Source of the DNA: Akkermansiaceae bacterium
GTDB taxonomy: Bacteria > Verrucomicrobiota > Verrucomicrobiia > Verrucomicrobiales > Akkermansiaceae
DNA: 20,647 nt
Assembly: GCA_020627645.1 (NCBI GenBank)
Contig: JAHDGN010000015.1
Coordinates: forward strand, 1 to 20,647
Reading direction: 5' to 3'
This document shows positions 1 through 8,070 of the stretch, piece by piece (within the stretch, counting starts at the first letter, position 1; each line of letters opens with the position of its first letter). Position numbers and translations under genes: made by a program. A model generated the notes under the pieces. That model made no database searches, was not told the origin of the DNA, and was given only the letters and a program-made list of their open reading frames with translations.

Positions 1-37
1 GCGGACTGATTGCGGTAAATTTATCAAGTTTTCCCAT
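1..37 (-). CDS. Possible 5' end of a further gene in the kdsA operon (partial)
   Basis: An ATG at 37 (minus strand) opens a frame that stays open to the window edge and would encode MGKLDKFTAISP. It begins 30 nt after the stop of the LptC/LptA-like gene, on the same strand, so it fits as the next gene of that operon. Only 12 codons are visible and there is no Shine-Dalgarno site, so no function can be given. An LPS export component would be expected here from context alone. Confidence 0.3.
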   Translation of the reverse strand, partial: MGKLDKFTAISP

Positions 38-67
38 CTAGTCCACTGAGTTTTTTTGGATGCTTTT

Positions 68-538
68 TTAGTGGGGGTGTTTTTTTTCGGAAGACTTACT
101 CTTAGGTTGTTTGAAGATGGCTTTTAGGTTGTCGGTGCAGGTGAGGGTGATGCCTTGGCCTTGTAGATTAATGTTGCCGAGGTAGACGACTTCATTGGAT
201 TTTCCGTCGAAGTAGATGCCGTCGGTGTTGTTGATGAGAATTTTTCCTGGTTGCAATTTGAAGAGAGATTCGAGGTCGGGCGAGTTCGGCTTAGTTTGGG
301 GTGATTTTTTAACTAGATTGGGTTTTCCGGCTTCGGTGAGAAATTGCTGGAGGTTATCTGAGGTTTTTTGGTCTGAGGCGGGCAGGTCCTTGAGGTTTTG
401 GTTCCCGTCGTATTCTGGGATGTTTTTCTTGGCGACACTTCTTTCGAAGTCGGCCAGGTGTTCTGGGGTGATTTTTGGTGGTTCGGCATTTGCGAGCGAG
501 GTGGCGGCGGCAAGAGCGGTGATTGGTTTGAGATTCAT
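68..538 (-). other. Possible internal start for a separate LptA-like product
   Basis: The ATG at 538-536 would give a 156-aa protein beginning with a signal peptide (positive Lys, hydrophobic core PITALAAATSLA, ANA before EPP). A signal peptide placed about 160 residues into a protein makes no sense for export of the long form, so translation may begin here as well, or the upstream gene may have lost its stop codon. No stop codon separates the two parts and no GGAG-type ribosome site precedes this ATG. Confidence 0.4.
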
Positions 539-1012
539 GGTGGTTTTGGTGTTGGATGCGGTTGAGGTATTGAAGATTGTTTTGGAGGGGCCGAGAAGGA
601 GGGCTTGTTGGTTTTTCAGGGAAAAGATGCCTCCGGAGCCGAGAACGGCAAATTGGTTTTGTGGTTCGGTGAAAAGAGTTTGGCCAGAGGTGTGAAGCTG
701 TTGTTGGGTGACGAGGTAGTCGGCATCTGGGAGGTGGGTGGAGGCTCGAGTTGATCCGTCGGGATTAAAGAGCCAAATGCGAAGATTTTTTCCGTGAACG
801 AGATTTTCGTTTGTCGAGTCGAGGGTGAGTGATTCGGCGTGAAGGAGTGAGACGGTTCTTTGTTTGTCGTCGAAGTATGGCAGGGAAATATCGGAGATGA
901 TTGCTCCAGCTGGGATGAATTGGCGTGGGTTGGGTGAGGATGTGTCCGTTTTTTCTTCTCCATGGGTGAGAAGAAGGGTGAGAAAAAATGAGATGGTGGC
1001 TTTCTGGGTCAT
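68..1012 (-). CDS. LptC/LptA-like periplasmic protein with an internal signal-peptide-like segment
   Basis: The 314-aa product starts with a short hydrophobic segment (residues 7-17) that looks like a signal peptide. Residues about 32-147 have the alternating beta-strand character of LptC/OstA-type LPS transport proteins (for example GKNLRIWLFNPDG, then QFAVLGSGGIFSL). Residues about 250-302 form a second OstA-like stretch (DGIYFDGKSNEVVYLGNI). Between them, residue 159 is a Met followed by NLKPITALAAATSLANA, which looks like a complete signal peptide ending in an ANA cleavage site. The frame is open throughout, so this is either an in-frame fusion of LptC-like and LptA-like genes or two products with an internal start. 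The start codon shares ATGA with the kdsA stop, implying translational coupling and a role in moving LPS across the periplasm. The family call is inferred from fold pattern and neighbours. Confidence 0.65.
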   Translation of the reverse strand: MTQKATISFFLTLLLTHGEEKTDTSSPNPRQFIPAGAIISDISLPYFDDKQRTVSLLHAESLTLDSTNENLVHGKNLRIWLFNPDGSTRASTHLPDADYLVTQQQLHTSGQTLFTEPQNQFAVLGSGGIFSLKNQQALLLGPSKTIFNTSTASNTKTTMNLKPITALAAATSLANAEPPKITPEHLADFERSVAKKNIPEYDGNQNLKDLPASDQKTSDNLQQFLTEAGKPNLVKKSPQTKPNSPDLESLFKLQPGKILINNTDGIYFDGKSNEVVYLGNINLQGQGITLTCTDNLKAIFKQPKSKSSEKKHPH

Positions 1013-1830
1013 GAATGGGGGTGGGCGGCGCGGTGGATATTTAGAAGGTTTGAGAGGATGGGTTCGATCTCAGCGAGGGGAATTTGGTTAGGGCCGTCGG
1101 AGAGGGCTTTGGAGGGGTTCTGGTGGACTTCCATAAAGATGCCATCAACTCCGGCCGCAACTGCGGAGCGGGCGAGAACTGGGGCGAGATGTCCGTCGCC
1201 TCCAGTGGTGCCGCCGAGCCCTCCTGGGCGTTGCACGGAGTGGGTGGCGTCGAAGATGACGGGCACTCCTTTTTCGCGCATCCAGGGGAGAGAGCGCATG
1301 TCAGCGACGAGATTGTTGTATCCGAAGGTGGTGCCGCGTTCGGTGAGAGCAATCTCTTTGCAGTTGTAATGGTGGAGTTTACCGATGATGGGGTCGATGT
1401 CCCATGGCGCCAGAAATTGCCCTTTCTTTACGTTGACTGGTCTGCCGGTTTGGGCAGCAGCGGCGAGGAGATCGGTTTGGCGGCAGAGGAAGGCTGGGAT
1501 TTGAAGGAGGTGAATGTGTTCGGCTGCGATTTTTGCTTCTTCCGGGGTGTGGATATCAGTGGTAACGGGGATGTCTAGTTCTTGGGCAATTTCACCAAGG
1601 ATACGGGTTCCTTCGGTGACACCTGGGCCTCGATAAGAGGTGACGGAGGTTCGATTGGCTTTGTCGTAGGACGCTTTGAAAATGAATTTGAGTTGAAGTC
1701 GGCTGGCAATTTCTTTGAGCGAGCGAGCCATTTTCCAGGCAAACTCCTCGGTTTCTAGGCCACAGGGGCCAAGAATGAAGACGGGGTCTCCGCTACCAAA
1801 AGTAAAGTTTCCAATGGAAAAGGGATTCAT
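1009..1830 (-). CDS. kdsA: 3-deoxy-8-phosphooctulonate (KDO-8-P) synthase
   Basis: Condenses phosphoenolpyruvate with arabinose-5-phosphate to KDO-8-phosphate, the first committed step of the KDO sugar of LPS inner core, in the cytosol. The 273-aa product has the usual length and the family motifs: GPCGLE (21-26), FKASYDKANRTS (51-62), TDIH (91-94), NVKKGQFLAP (133-142), LTERG (162-166), DATHSVQ (194-200) and FMEVH (232-236). Cys23 in GPC, with His197, Glu234 and Asp245 as likely partners, matches the metal-dependent KdsA type (as in Aquifex) rather than the metal-free E. coli type, which has Asn there. Its ATG overlaps the stop of the DUF1844 gene (ATGA) and its own stop overlaps the start of the LptC/LptA-like gene in the same way, so the three are an operon. 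No Shine-Dalgarno site is visible. Confidence 0.96.
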   Translation of the reverse strand: MNPFSIGNFTFGSGDPVFILGPCGLETEEFAWKMARSLKEIASRLQLKFIFKASYDKANRTSVTSYRGPGVTEGTRILGEIAQELDIPVTTDIHTPEEAKIAAEHIHLLQIPAFLCRQTDLLAAAAQTGRPVNVKKGQFLAPWDIDPIIGKLHHYNCKEIALTERGTTFGYNNLVADMRSLPWMREKGVPVIFDATHSVQRPGGLGGTTGGDGHLAPVLARSAVAAGVDGIFMEVHQNPSKALSDGPNQIPLAEIEPILSNLLNIHRAAHPHS

Positions 1831-2126
1831 GACTCGGAGGTGGTTGAGTTTTTCTGGTCTCTGGTGACTTCGTCAAGAAGTTGCCTGAGGTTGTCGACAG
1901 CAACGGAGAGGAGTTTTTGTTCGGCTTCGTTGAGGTTGCCTTTGGTCTTGTCGCGGAGCATTTCGAGCGAATCGACAACGCTATTGGCGGCTTTGAGGTT
2001 GATGGATGTTTCTCCTGTGGTGGGGTTGGGAATGCGCCCGAGGAAGAGTCCTCCATTTTGAGCTTGGAAGTAGACGAAAGAGGCGAAGCGTGGATCAGGT
2101 GCTTCGAATTCTGTGTTGTCGGGCAT
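1827..2126 (-). CDS. DUF1844 family protein
   Basis: A 99-aa soluble protein starting MPDNTEFEAPDPRFASF. The N-terminal part (FASFVYFQAQNGGLFLG) followed by a helical region with NLKAANSVVDSLEML and LLSVAVDNLRQLLDEV is the DUF1844 pattern: a small alpha-helical protein of unknown function that often resembles a helical bundle. The start at 2126 was chosen because homologues begin near the DxRF motif; the frame stays open to an ATG at 2204, but the extra 26 residues look non-coding. It is the first gene of the apparent kdsA operon and overlaps kdsA by ATGA. Its link to LPS synthesis is inferred from position only. Confidence 0.85.
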   Translation of the reverse strand: MPDNTEFEAPDPRFASFVYFQAQNGGLFLGRIPNPTTGETSINLKAANSVVDSLEMLRDKTKGNLNEAEQKLLSVAVDNLRQLLDEVTRDQKNSTTSES

Positions 2127-2580
2127 AGACGGTATATTGATGTGTGGAAGGGGGGGTGAGAAGCCTTTTGATTGGTTTGCCTCTTTTAGGAGCTTCATCG
2201 ACAATGAAAGATATTTTTTGCTGGTGATAAAAATCCTTTGAATGGGGGCGCTTCATAGGCCACCAGTAAATTAGTGGGAAATTTTTTGAAGGCGATGATC
2301 GTATTGGGGCCAGTAATTGGAGTGAAGTTTCCTGTGGTGGGGGCAACGGTAGTTTCTTTCAGTATGATGGTAATCAATGAAAACGTGGCGAAAAATGGTG
2401 ACATCACGACGATCTGGAGGGAATTTATTGCGGGCTCGGTTCCGATCGCTGCTGGGGACATTCATGAGTGGACACAGGTGGAGTTATCTCGAATGACAGC
2501 TTCTGCAGCAAGGGGTAGTCTTTGAATGATTGGTTCTTTTGGGGGCATGAGGTTTGTCGATTTTTTTGGAGACATTTTTT
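2127..2580. other. Gene-free stretch between divergent operons
   Basis: About 450 bases lie between the DUF1844 start (minus) and the sulfatase start (plus). The promoters of both units must lie here, but I see no convincing -35/-10 pair. Weak open frames exist: plus 2274-2525 (83 codons), minus 2195-2461 (88 codons) and a basic 39-codon plus frame at 2378-2497. They overlap one another on opposite strands, lack ribosome sites and resemble no family I know. No tRNA, tmRNA, SRP RNA or RNase P hallmark and no strong terminator hairpin was found. It could hold a decayed gene or an untranslated RNA, but nothing firm can be assigned. Confidence 0.4.
2568..2571 (+). promoter_or_regulatory. Shine-Dalgarno site of the sulfatase gene
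   Basis: GGAG lies 9 nt before the ATG at 2581, within a T-rich leader. It decides the start in favour of 2581 over the upstream in-frame TTG at 2554, because a signal peptide begins directly at the ATG. It is one of very few clear Shine-Dalgarno sites in the window. Confidence 0.7.
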
Positions 2581-5061
2581 ATGAAATACTTATTCATCGT
2601 TCTGTTTTGGGGGTTTCCGGCATCGTTGTTTGGGGACTTGGTGATTTCGACACCTTCATCTTTTCCGGCATCCCTGTTGGCGAGTAATTCTGTTCCTTTG
2701 AGTAGGGGGAATGCGTTGGAGGTGGAAGAGGGTTTGGAGAAGGGGCAGAGTTTTTCTTTGGGAAGTGAGTCTTCAGTGACTGGTTTTGTTTTCCAGGTGG
2801 ATCAGGTGGTGTCGGCGGGAAATTTTGGCGTGAAAATTTATGATGTGCTGGATGGCTTGCCATGGGTGTCGAGTCCGTTGTTGTCTGAGGAGGGTGAGTT
2901 GCCTGCTGGGATTGGGAGTGGGGATTTTTTGCAAGTGTTATTACCGTCTGCATTGGCATTGCCGAGAGGAAGTTATTCTGTCGTTTTGACTGGTGTGGCT
3001 GGGGCTGATTTTTCTTTGGTAACGAGTGGTGGAGATGCATATGGAGCGGGTTTGATTGCGGCGAGGTCAGCCCCCCCATTTTGGCAGCCAGCGATGGAGG
3101 GTAATGATTTGGTGTTTGGTGTTTTGGGGAGTGCTTCTTCGCCAACCGATCGTGCACCTGCGGGAGCTCCGAATATTATTTTTATTATGGCAGATGATTT
3201 TGGTTGGACTGATTTGAGGACTGGGATGTCTGGACCGAATGTTTTGAAGGGGGTGAATTATGGCTCGGATTTTTATGAGACTCCGAATTTAGCGAGACTA
3301 GCTAGTGAGGGGTTGTCGTTTACTCATTGTTTTGTGCAGCCTAATTGTGCTCCGACACGGGCTGCGATTTTGTCTGGGCAGTATTCACCTCGATCAGGTA
3401 ACGGGGTGTATGCGGTGACCTCGCTCAATCGTCCGCAGGAAGGTGCAACGGAGTTTATTGGCCCTGGGCAGCGTGAGGACCCTTCGCCCGATCATACTTT
3501 GTTGAGTGAGTCTTTGAGGGGTAGGGGGTATGTGACAGCACATGTTGGTAAGTATCATGTAGGGAATAAGAATGGTGGTTTGGCGACGATGCCCGAAAAT
3601 CAGGGTTTTGATTACAATTTTGGGGGGAATGAGAAAGGTGCTCCTGGCAGTTATCATGCAGTGGGGGAGGTTTTCGCGAGTCAGAATATTGGACCAGGAT
3701 TGGATGCCTTTGCCTATGATTTTACGGTTGAATATATTAATGAGGTTTTGGTCCCTTACGCAAACGGGAGTGATCCGCTGACCGAGTTGACGATGGATCC
3801 TGAGAAGCATGTTGAGCGTGCGATTGGGGATGCGGCGCTGGCTTTTATGAATGATCATTTAAAGGGCGCATTGTCGGATCGACCGTTCTTTTTACAGGTT
3901 CATCCTTATGCTTCTCATGGTCCGGTGGGAGATGTGCATGCGCCGGTGGAGTTGTTGGCAAAGTATCGTGCGTTGCCAGGGGGGATTCGCCATTTTCATC
4001 CGAATTTCGCGGCATTGGTGGAGTCGGTTGACCAGACGGTGGGCAGGATTTTGGATTATTTGAGTGATCCGAATGGTGATGGTGATGAGGCTGATTCGAT
4101 TGCAGATGAGACAATGATTGTTTTTACGACTGATAATGGAGGGACTGATTTTGCGAGTGGTCCAGCGACTGACAATGATCCTTTGCGTCATTTAAAGGGG
4201 TCGTTTTATAATGGAGGGATCAGGGTGCCCTTGATTGTTCGTTGGCCGGGTTCTGTAGTGGCGGGGAGCCAGACAGATTCGTTGGTACATGCGGTGGATT
4301 TTTATCCGACATTGCATGAGGCTGCAGGTTTGGCAATGCCGGCGGGGATTCGTTTTGATGGAACGTCGTTTATGGCGCATGCGCTTTCGCCTACGGGAAC
4401 TGCGAGGGATCGGGAATCGATTTTTTATCATTTTCCTGGGTATTTGGATCACCGAGCTCGACCGTGTGAGGTGGTTATTTCCAGGATTGAAGATCGGGAC
4501 TATAAGCTAATTTATAATTATGACCCTGATTACGTTGGAGCTCCGAACAGTGTAGAAGACAATGAAGAAGGTTTGAAGGTGTTGTCGTCAAATTGGGAGC
4601 TTTATGATTATTCGAGAGATTTGGGAGAGAGGAATAATTTGTTAGATGGTTCGTATTCGAATTGGCTACTCTACGGTGAGGTTGCGACGATGATGGCCGA
4701 TGAGCTGACCTTATGGTTGGGGCAGGGAGGATCTGATTGGAATGCAGCTTTGTTAACCAACCGTTCGACGGGGCAATTCGTACCATTTCCAGGGAGTGCG
4801 GGATTGGAACACGTTGAGGCTCCAGGTGGAAAAGATTTTAAGGTGGTGTCGTTTGGTTACGATATGGGGGCCGAGATGGTGACGATCGCGTGGAATGCGG
4901 AAGCGGGTTTTTTGTATGACATTCAGGTATCTGACGACCTACAGATGTGGTGGACTGTGGATGGCGAAGAGAATATTGTTGGAGAGAATGGGGAGTTGGA
5001 ACGAACCTTTTCATCGACCGCGAGTGATCGTCGATTTGTTCGGATTCGGTTACATGATTGA
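2581..5061 (+). CDS. Secreted sulfatase, FGly type, with extra N- and C-terminal beta domains
   Basis: Hydrolyses sulfate esters, probably of a polysaccharide, outside the cytoplasm; the substrate cannot be read from sequence. The 826-aa product opens with a signal peptide (MKYLFIVLFWGFPASLFG). Residues about 20-190 look like a beta-sandwich accessory domain. The sulfatase domain follows: Asp205-Asp206 (IMADDFGW, calcium), Cys256 in CAPTR (the formylglycine residue, made by a formylglycine-generating enzyme), Lys324 and His326 in GKYHVG, His446 in YASHG, Asp518-Asn519 in TDNGG, and Lys539 in LKGSF. Residues about 746-826 are a C-terminal beta domain with WNAEAGFLYDIQVSDDLQ, of a kind frequent at the end of verrucomicrobial exported proteins. 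The protein is far longer than the usual 450-550 aa because of these additions. It stands alone, with no polysaccharide lyase or glycoside hydrolase in view, and converges on the DUF2851 gene with a 28-nt gap. Confidence 0.95.
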   Translation: MKYLFIVLFWGFPASLFGDLVISTPSSFPASLLASNSVPLSRGNALEVEEGLEKGQSFSLGSESSVTGFVFQVDQVVSAGNFGVKIYDVLDGLPWVSSPLLSEEGELPAGIGSGDFLQVLLPSALALPRGSYSVVLTGVAGADFSLVTSGGDAYGAGLIAARSAPPFWQPAMEGNDLVFGVLGSASSPTDRAPAGAPNIIFIMADDFGWTDLRTGMSGPNVLKGVNYGSDFYETPNLARLASEGLSFTHCFVQPNCAPTRAAILSGQYSPRSGNGVYAVTSLNRPQEGATEFIGPGQREDPSPDHTLLSESLRGRGYVTAHVGKYHVGNKNGGLATMPENQGFDYNFGGNEKGAPGSYHAVGEVFASQNIGPGLDAFAYDFTVEYINEVLVPYANGSDPLTELTMDPEKHVERAIGDAALAFMNDHLKGALSDRPFFLQVHPYASHGPVGDVHAPVELLAKYRALPGGIRHFHPNFAALVESVDQTVGRILDYLSDPNGDGDEADSIADETMIVFTTDNGGTDFASGPATDNDPLRHLKGSFYNGGIRVPLIVRWPGSVVAGSQTDSLVHAVDFYPTLHEAAGLAMPAGIRFDGTSFMAHALSPTGTARDRESIFYHFPGYLDHRARPCEVVISRIEDRDYKLIYNYDPDYVGAPNSVEDNEEGLKVLSSNWELYDYSRDLGERNNLLDGSYSNWLLYGEVATMMADELTLWLGQGGSDWNAALLTNRSTGQFVPFPGSAGLEHVEAPGGKDFKVVSFGYDMGAEMVTIAWNAEAGFLYDIQVSDDLQMWWTVDGEENIVGENGELERTFSSTASDRRFVRIRLHD

Positions 5062-5089
5062 TCGATGGGAAAACGAGAGCGGTTTGTGT

Positions 5090-6469
5090 TTAGGTCTGGA
5101 ACCGAGATGTGTTGATGTTGGCGAGTTGTTGGGGAAATCGGCAGGATTCGCAGTCTGAAAGGTCTTCTAGGCAGAAGTCTTGATAAATTTGGAGGAGTGC
5201 TTGGTGTTGCCAGGCGAATTTTAGATGAGGTTTTGCCTTGGTGAGTGAGCCGAAGAGGCGTTCGGCACAACGTTTGATTTTTTGATTGGGGGCTGAGGTG
5301 GTTAGGGATTGGTAGGTGGGCCAGTCGTCTTCGATGTTGAGTGGGTAGAGGGTGTTGATTAGAAATTCGTTGAGGCGGGATTTTCCGATGAGTTTGATGG
5401 GGGTGTCAGTTTTGCGAGATCGAAGAGTGTGATGATGATCCCAGAATGGGTGGGTGAGGTGGGTGAGGGTTTGTGAGAGGCTTTTGAAGGGCGCTGGCTC
5501 GAGCGCAAAAGAGGTGAGGTTGTTCCAGTCATTTGATGCTGCCACGAGTGCGGCGAGGCGGCGTTGAGGGTGGTTGCCGGGGCGGGTTGAGCGAGCGGTC
5601 CAATCTGGGCTAAGGCTGGGTCTAGATTCGTGATTTTGGCGATGTTTCCACCACCGGGTCCAGAGGGCTTGAAGGTATTGTTGGGATTCGGTAGGTGCTT
5701 TTTGGTGGAGGTCGGGGTGGAGGAATCCTGCGGTGCCAAAGAGAATGGCTTCTCGGTCGTCGGCTGCGTATTTGAGGAGTTTTTGGATCGGGAGTCTTTG
5801 TGCGAGGAGTCGCATGGGAAGCCGGTTATTGGAGTAGCCTAGTGAATCGGCTAGGTGTTCCCAGAGGGCTTGAGAAAATGAGTGAAGTTTTTTGGTTTGA
5901 TTGAAGCGGTTGGCTTTCAGTTTGGCGCGGTGTTGGGCGGCTTGTTGCAGGAGGTTTTGGATGTTATCGTGGGAAAGATTGGCGAGAGGGGTGAGGCATC
6001 GTCCGGGGCGGGCTAGTGCTTGGGTAAGTCTTGGTTTGCCTAGGGCATGATTGATATCTTCAGGATCAAGAACGATGCGAGGGATGTGGCGGTTTTTGGA
6101 GGTTCGGGTGAAGTGGGTTGGATCCGGGTTGTGGAGGGTGATGTGGAGGATGACGTTGTCGAAGTGGGCGCTGTCCCGGTGCCCATGGTGGTCCCAATCT
6201 TGAGCATGGAGGTCCAGCTCTATGGGGCCGTGATGTTTTATCTGGTCAATTTCGATGGTGGCGTTGATGAAGTCGGGGCCGGGTCCATGATTCCATTCGC
6301 CGGGGGAGATGATGTTGATGTTTTGGCCTAGATTGTCGGTGTAGTGAGAGGGGAAGTGCCCTGAAAACCAATGTGATTGGATTTCGATTTCGTTATAAAG
6401 AGGGTGGGTGGTTTGTTGTAGGGCGCTGGGAGTGGTTTCTTTCAGGAGGTGTTGGTAGGACATCGTCAT
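5090..6469 (-). CDS. DUF2851 family protein
   Basis: A 459-aa protein of unknown function. The N-terminal half carries the family hallmarks: NIISPGEWNHGPGPDF (53-67), GPIELDLHAQDWDHHGH (81-97) and NVILHIT (105-111). The acidic and His residues here could form a metal or nucleic-acid active site, but that is inference. The C-terminus holds a Cys pair in DCESC. Composition is extreme: 12 His in the first 100 residues and only 3 Val in the whole protein, matching the C/A-rich coding strand. It follows the TIGR03790 gene by 50 nt on the same strand, so it is probably the last gene of the MBL-TIGR03790-DUF2851 unit. A Met at residue 3 (6463) is an equally possible start; neither has a Shine-Dalgarno site. 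Confidence 0.88.
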   Translation of the reverse strand: MTMSYQHLLKETTPSALQQTTHPLYNEIEIQSHWFSGHFPSHYTDNLGQNINIISPGEWNHGPGPDFINATIEIDQIKHHGPIELDLHAQDWDHHGHRDSAHFDNVILHITLHNPDPTHFTRTSKNRHIPRIVLDPEDINHALGKPRLTQALARPGRCLTPLANLSHDNIQNLLQQAAQHRAKLKANRFNQTKKLHSFSQALWEHLADSLGYSNNRLPMRLLAQRLPIQKLLKYAADDREAILFGTAGFLHPDLHQKAPTESQQYLQALWTRWWKHRQNHESRPSLSPDWTARSTRPGNHPQRRLAALVAASNDWNNLTSFALEPAPFKSLSQTLTHLTHPFWDHHHTLRSRKTDTPIKLIGKSRLNEFLINTLYPLNIEDDWPTYQSLTTSAPNQKIKRCAERLFGSLTKAKPHLKFAWQHQALLQIYQDFCLEDLSDCESCRFPQQLANINTSRFQT

Positions 6470-6519
6470 GAACGATTGGACGGGTGAAGGGTTTTTGATT
6501 TTGAGGGTCTGGAGGAGGA

Positions 6520-8070
6520 TTATTTTTTACTGGGTTTTGTGGGTTTGGGGGCAGGTGGGTTGAGTCTTGTGATGAGTCCGGTGATGGATTTTGCTTCGGG
6601 AAGATTTTGGTAGTTCTTTTTGGCTCGGGTTAGGATTTTGAGAGCTGCGCTTTTGTCCCTATTGCGCCGGTGGAGCTCGACGAGGTTCAGGTCTTGTCGG
6701 AGTTGGTCGGTGGGTTGTTTGAAGTATTTTTTTGCTAGCTTAAAAAGTTTGGCGGCTTTTTCGTTTTCTTGTTTTTCCAGAAGCTGGTAGCCGAGGGCTT
6801 CGAGAATTGTGGGGTCTTTTTTTCGGGTTGCTACTTTGAGGAGGTTGTCGAAGCGTTCCTGAGGGTCGTTAAATTTTAGGGTCGCGAGGCGCATTGTTTT
6901 ATAGGATCGATCGGTGCGGAGGTCTTTTTTATCGGGAGATTTGGTTTTATAAGGGGTGTAGAGGGGGTCTCCAAGTACGACGCCTTGCCAAGAAAGACAA
7001 GGGATCGAATGATAGCCAGCTTCGATGAGGGTATATCCTCGGAGGAGGCTGTTGTAGAAGGCATCAAAGTTGTGGGACATGGAGAGGAAAGGTTCCCAGG
7101 TATTGCCTAGTGTTGCTGCGGCTCCACGATCGATGAGACCTGCGGACCAGTTTTTGGTTGGGTTGGTAAGCTGTGATGCACTATATGAGTGGAGGTGAAC
7201 AGCGATGGCGCCTTTGTTGAATTTCATGTTTGGATTAACAAAGGGGCCATTGCGATTGTGCGCGTACCATCCGAAGTAGAGGGCTGCTTCTGTCATGGGG
7301 TAATTTGTAAAAAACGTGTTGTTTTGTCGGTCTATGATCGTGGGGTGCCCCAAGGTTTGAGTCATCTTGGCAACGTTGGAAATCCATTTGTCTCCAAGAT
7401 CATATCCACCTCCCTTGATTGCGTGATCGATGTAGGAGCGTCCCCAGAGGCCAGTTTTCTCGGTATCTATGGCGTCGAGGATCATTCGTTGGCAGTGCTC
7501 AAAGGTGTGGGCGTCGATGCGCCCAACGAGTATCATAAAGTTGGCAGGGTTGTTTGATGCAGGGAGGTTCTTTTTGAAAAATGGGTTTGGTTGAATTCCA
7601 CCGATAGGATAACTTTCAACACCCATCAATGATAGTTCAGAGTCAACAGAGGCTTCGTTGTTTTTTTTAAACTGACGTTTTTTATTTTGTTCTGCTTCCG
7701 GTACGGGGCAACGATTAATTCGGAGCGGGATGCCTTTCATGATTACAATGCACTTGATCTTGCAACTTATGGGTTGGGTAATCCCGCCGCCAACTTCGCC
7801 AAGTTTCCACCAATTTTGTTCAGTAAAGTGTTTGACGAGCGGTTGACGGATCTGATTTTCGTAACTCGATCGGGAAATAGTGGGGAAGGGATTAATCTTG
7901 ATGCCGATCAGATTGCTTTGTGGGATTTTGCGATTGAGGGCATAGAAATCGGCAAGATTTTTGGAATTTTTGTCGGTGGAATTGTAAACGACGGCGACTT
8001 GACTAGGGAGAATTCCTGCTTGGAGGGCAGAGGCGAGAAGAAAGAAGGCGAAAAGGGTTCGAAAGATCAT
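6520..8070 (-). CDS. TIGR03790 family secreted protein
   Basis: A 516-aa exported protein with a signal peptide (MIFRTLFAFFLLASALQAG). Family motifs are in order: VVYNSTDKNS and LADFYALNRKIPQSN (27-53), KGIPLRI (112-118), LVGRIDAHTFE (181-191), GRSYIDHAIKGGGYDLGD (210-227), GWYAHNRNGPF (267-277), AVHLHSYSA (290-298), GLIDRGAAATLGNTWEPF (311-328) and LGDPLY (366-371). Residues about 395-500 look like TPR-type helices, and the end is a Pro/Lys-rich tail. Function is unknown. The VGR...E block and the C-terminal GDPLY recall gingipain-like C25 peptidases, but the expected catalytic Cys is not visible. The start overlaps the MBL-hydrolase stop (ATGA). A GGAG at 8078-8075, 4 nt upstream, is one of the few ribosome sites on this strand. 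Confidence 0.9.
   Translation of the reverse strand: MIFRTLFAFFLLASALQAGILPSQVAVVYNSTDKNSKNLADFYALNRKIPQSNLIGIKINPFPTISRSSYENQIRQPLVKHFTEQNWWKLGEVGGGITQPISCKIKCIVIMKGIPLRINRCPVPEAEQNKKRQFKKNNEASVDSELSLMGVESYPIGGIQPNPFFKKNLPASNNPANFMILVGRIDAHTFEHCQRMILDAIDTEKTGLWGRSYIDHAIKGGGYDLGDKWISNVAKMTQTLGHPTIIDRQNNTFFTNYPMTEAALYFGWYAHNRNGPFVNPNMKFNKGAIAVHLHSYSASQLTNPTKNWSAGLIDRGAAATLGNTWEPFLSMSHNFDAFYNSLLRGYTLIEAGYHSIPCLSWQGVVLGDPLYTPYKTKSPDKKDLRTDRSYKTMRLATLKFNDPQERFDNLLKVATRKKDPTILEALGYQLLEKQENEKAAKLFKLAKKYFKQPTDQLRQDLNLVELHRRNRDKSAALKILTRAKKNYQNLPEAKSITGLITRLNPPAPKPTKPSKK

Noticed and set aside
1009..1830. DAHP synthase (aroF/G-type, AroAII-like) as an alternative to KdsA
   Set aside because: The FKASYDKANRTS and IPAFLCRQTDLL motifs are those of KDO-8-P synthase, and an LptC/LptA-like gene follows in the same operon.
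4815..5061. PEP-CTERM or other sorting tag at the sulfatase C-terminus
   Set aside because: The C-terminus ends in a beta domain (RRFVRIRLHD) without a PEP motif, membrane helix and basic tail.
5062..5089. Intrinsic terminator between the convergent sulfatase and DUF2851 genes
   Set aside because: No GC-rich hairpin followed by a T-run is present in the 28-nt gap. The same is true for the 8-nt gap at 11280-11287.
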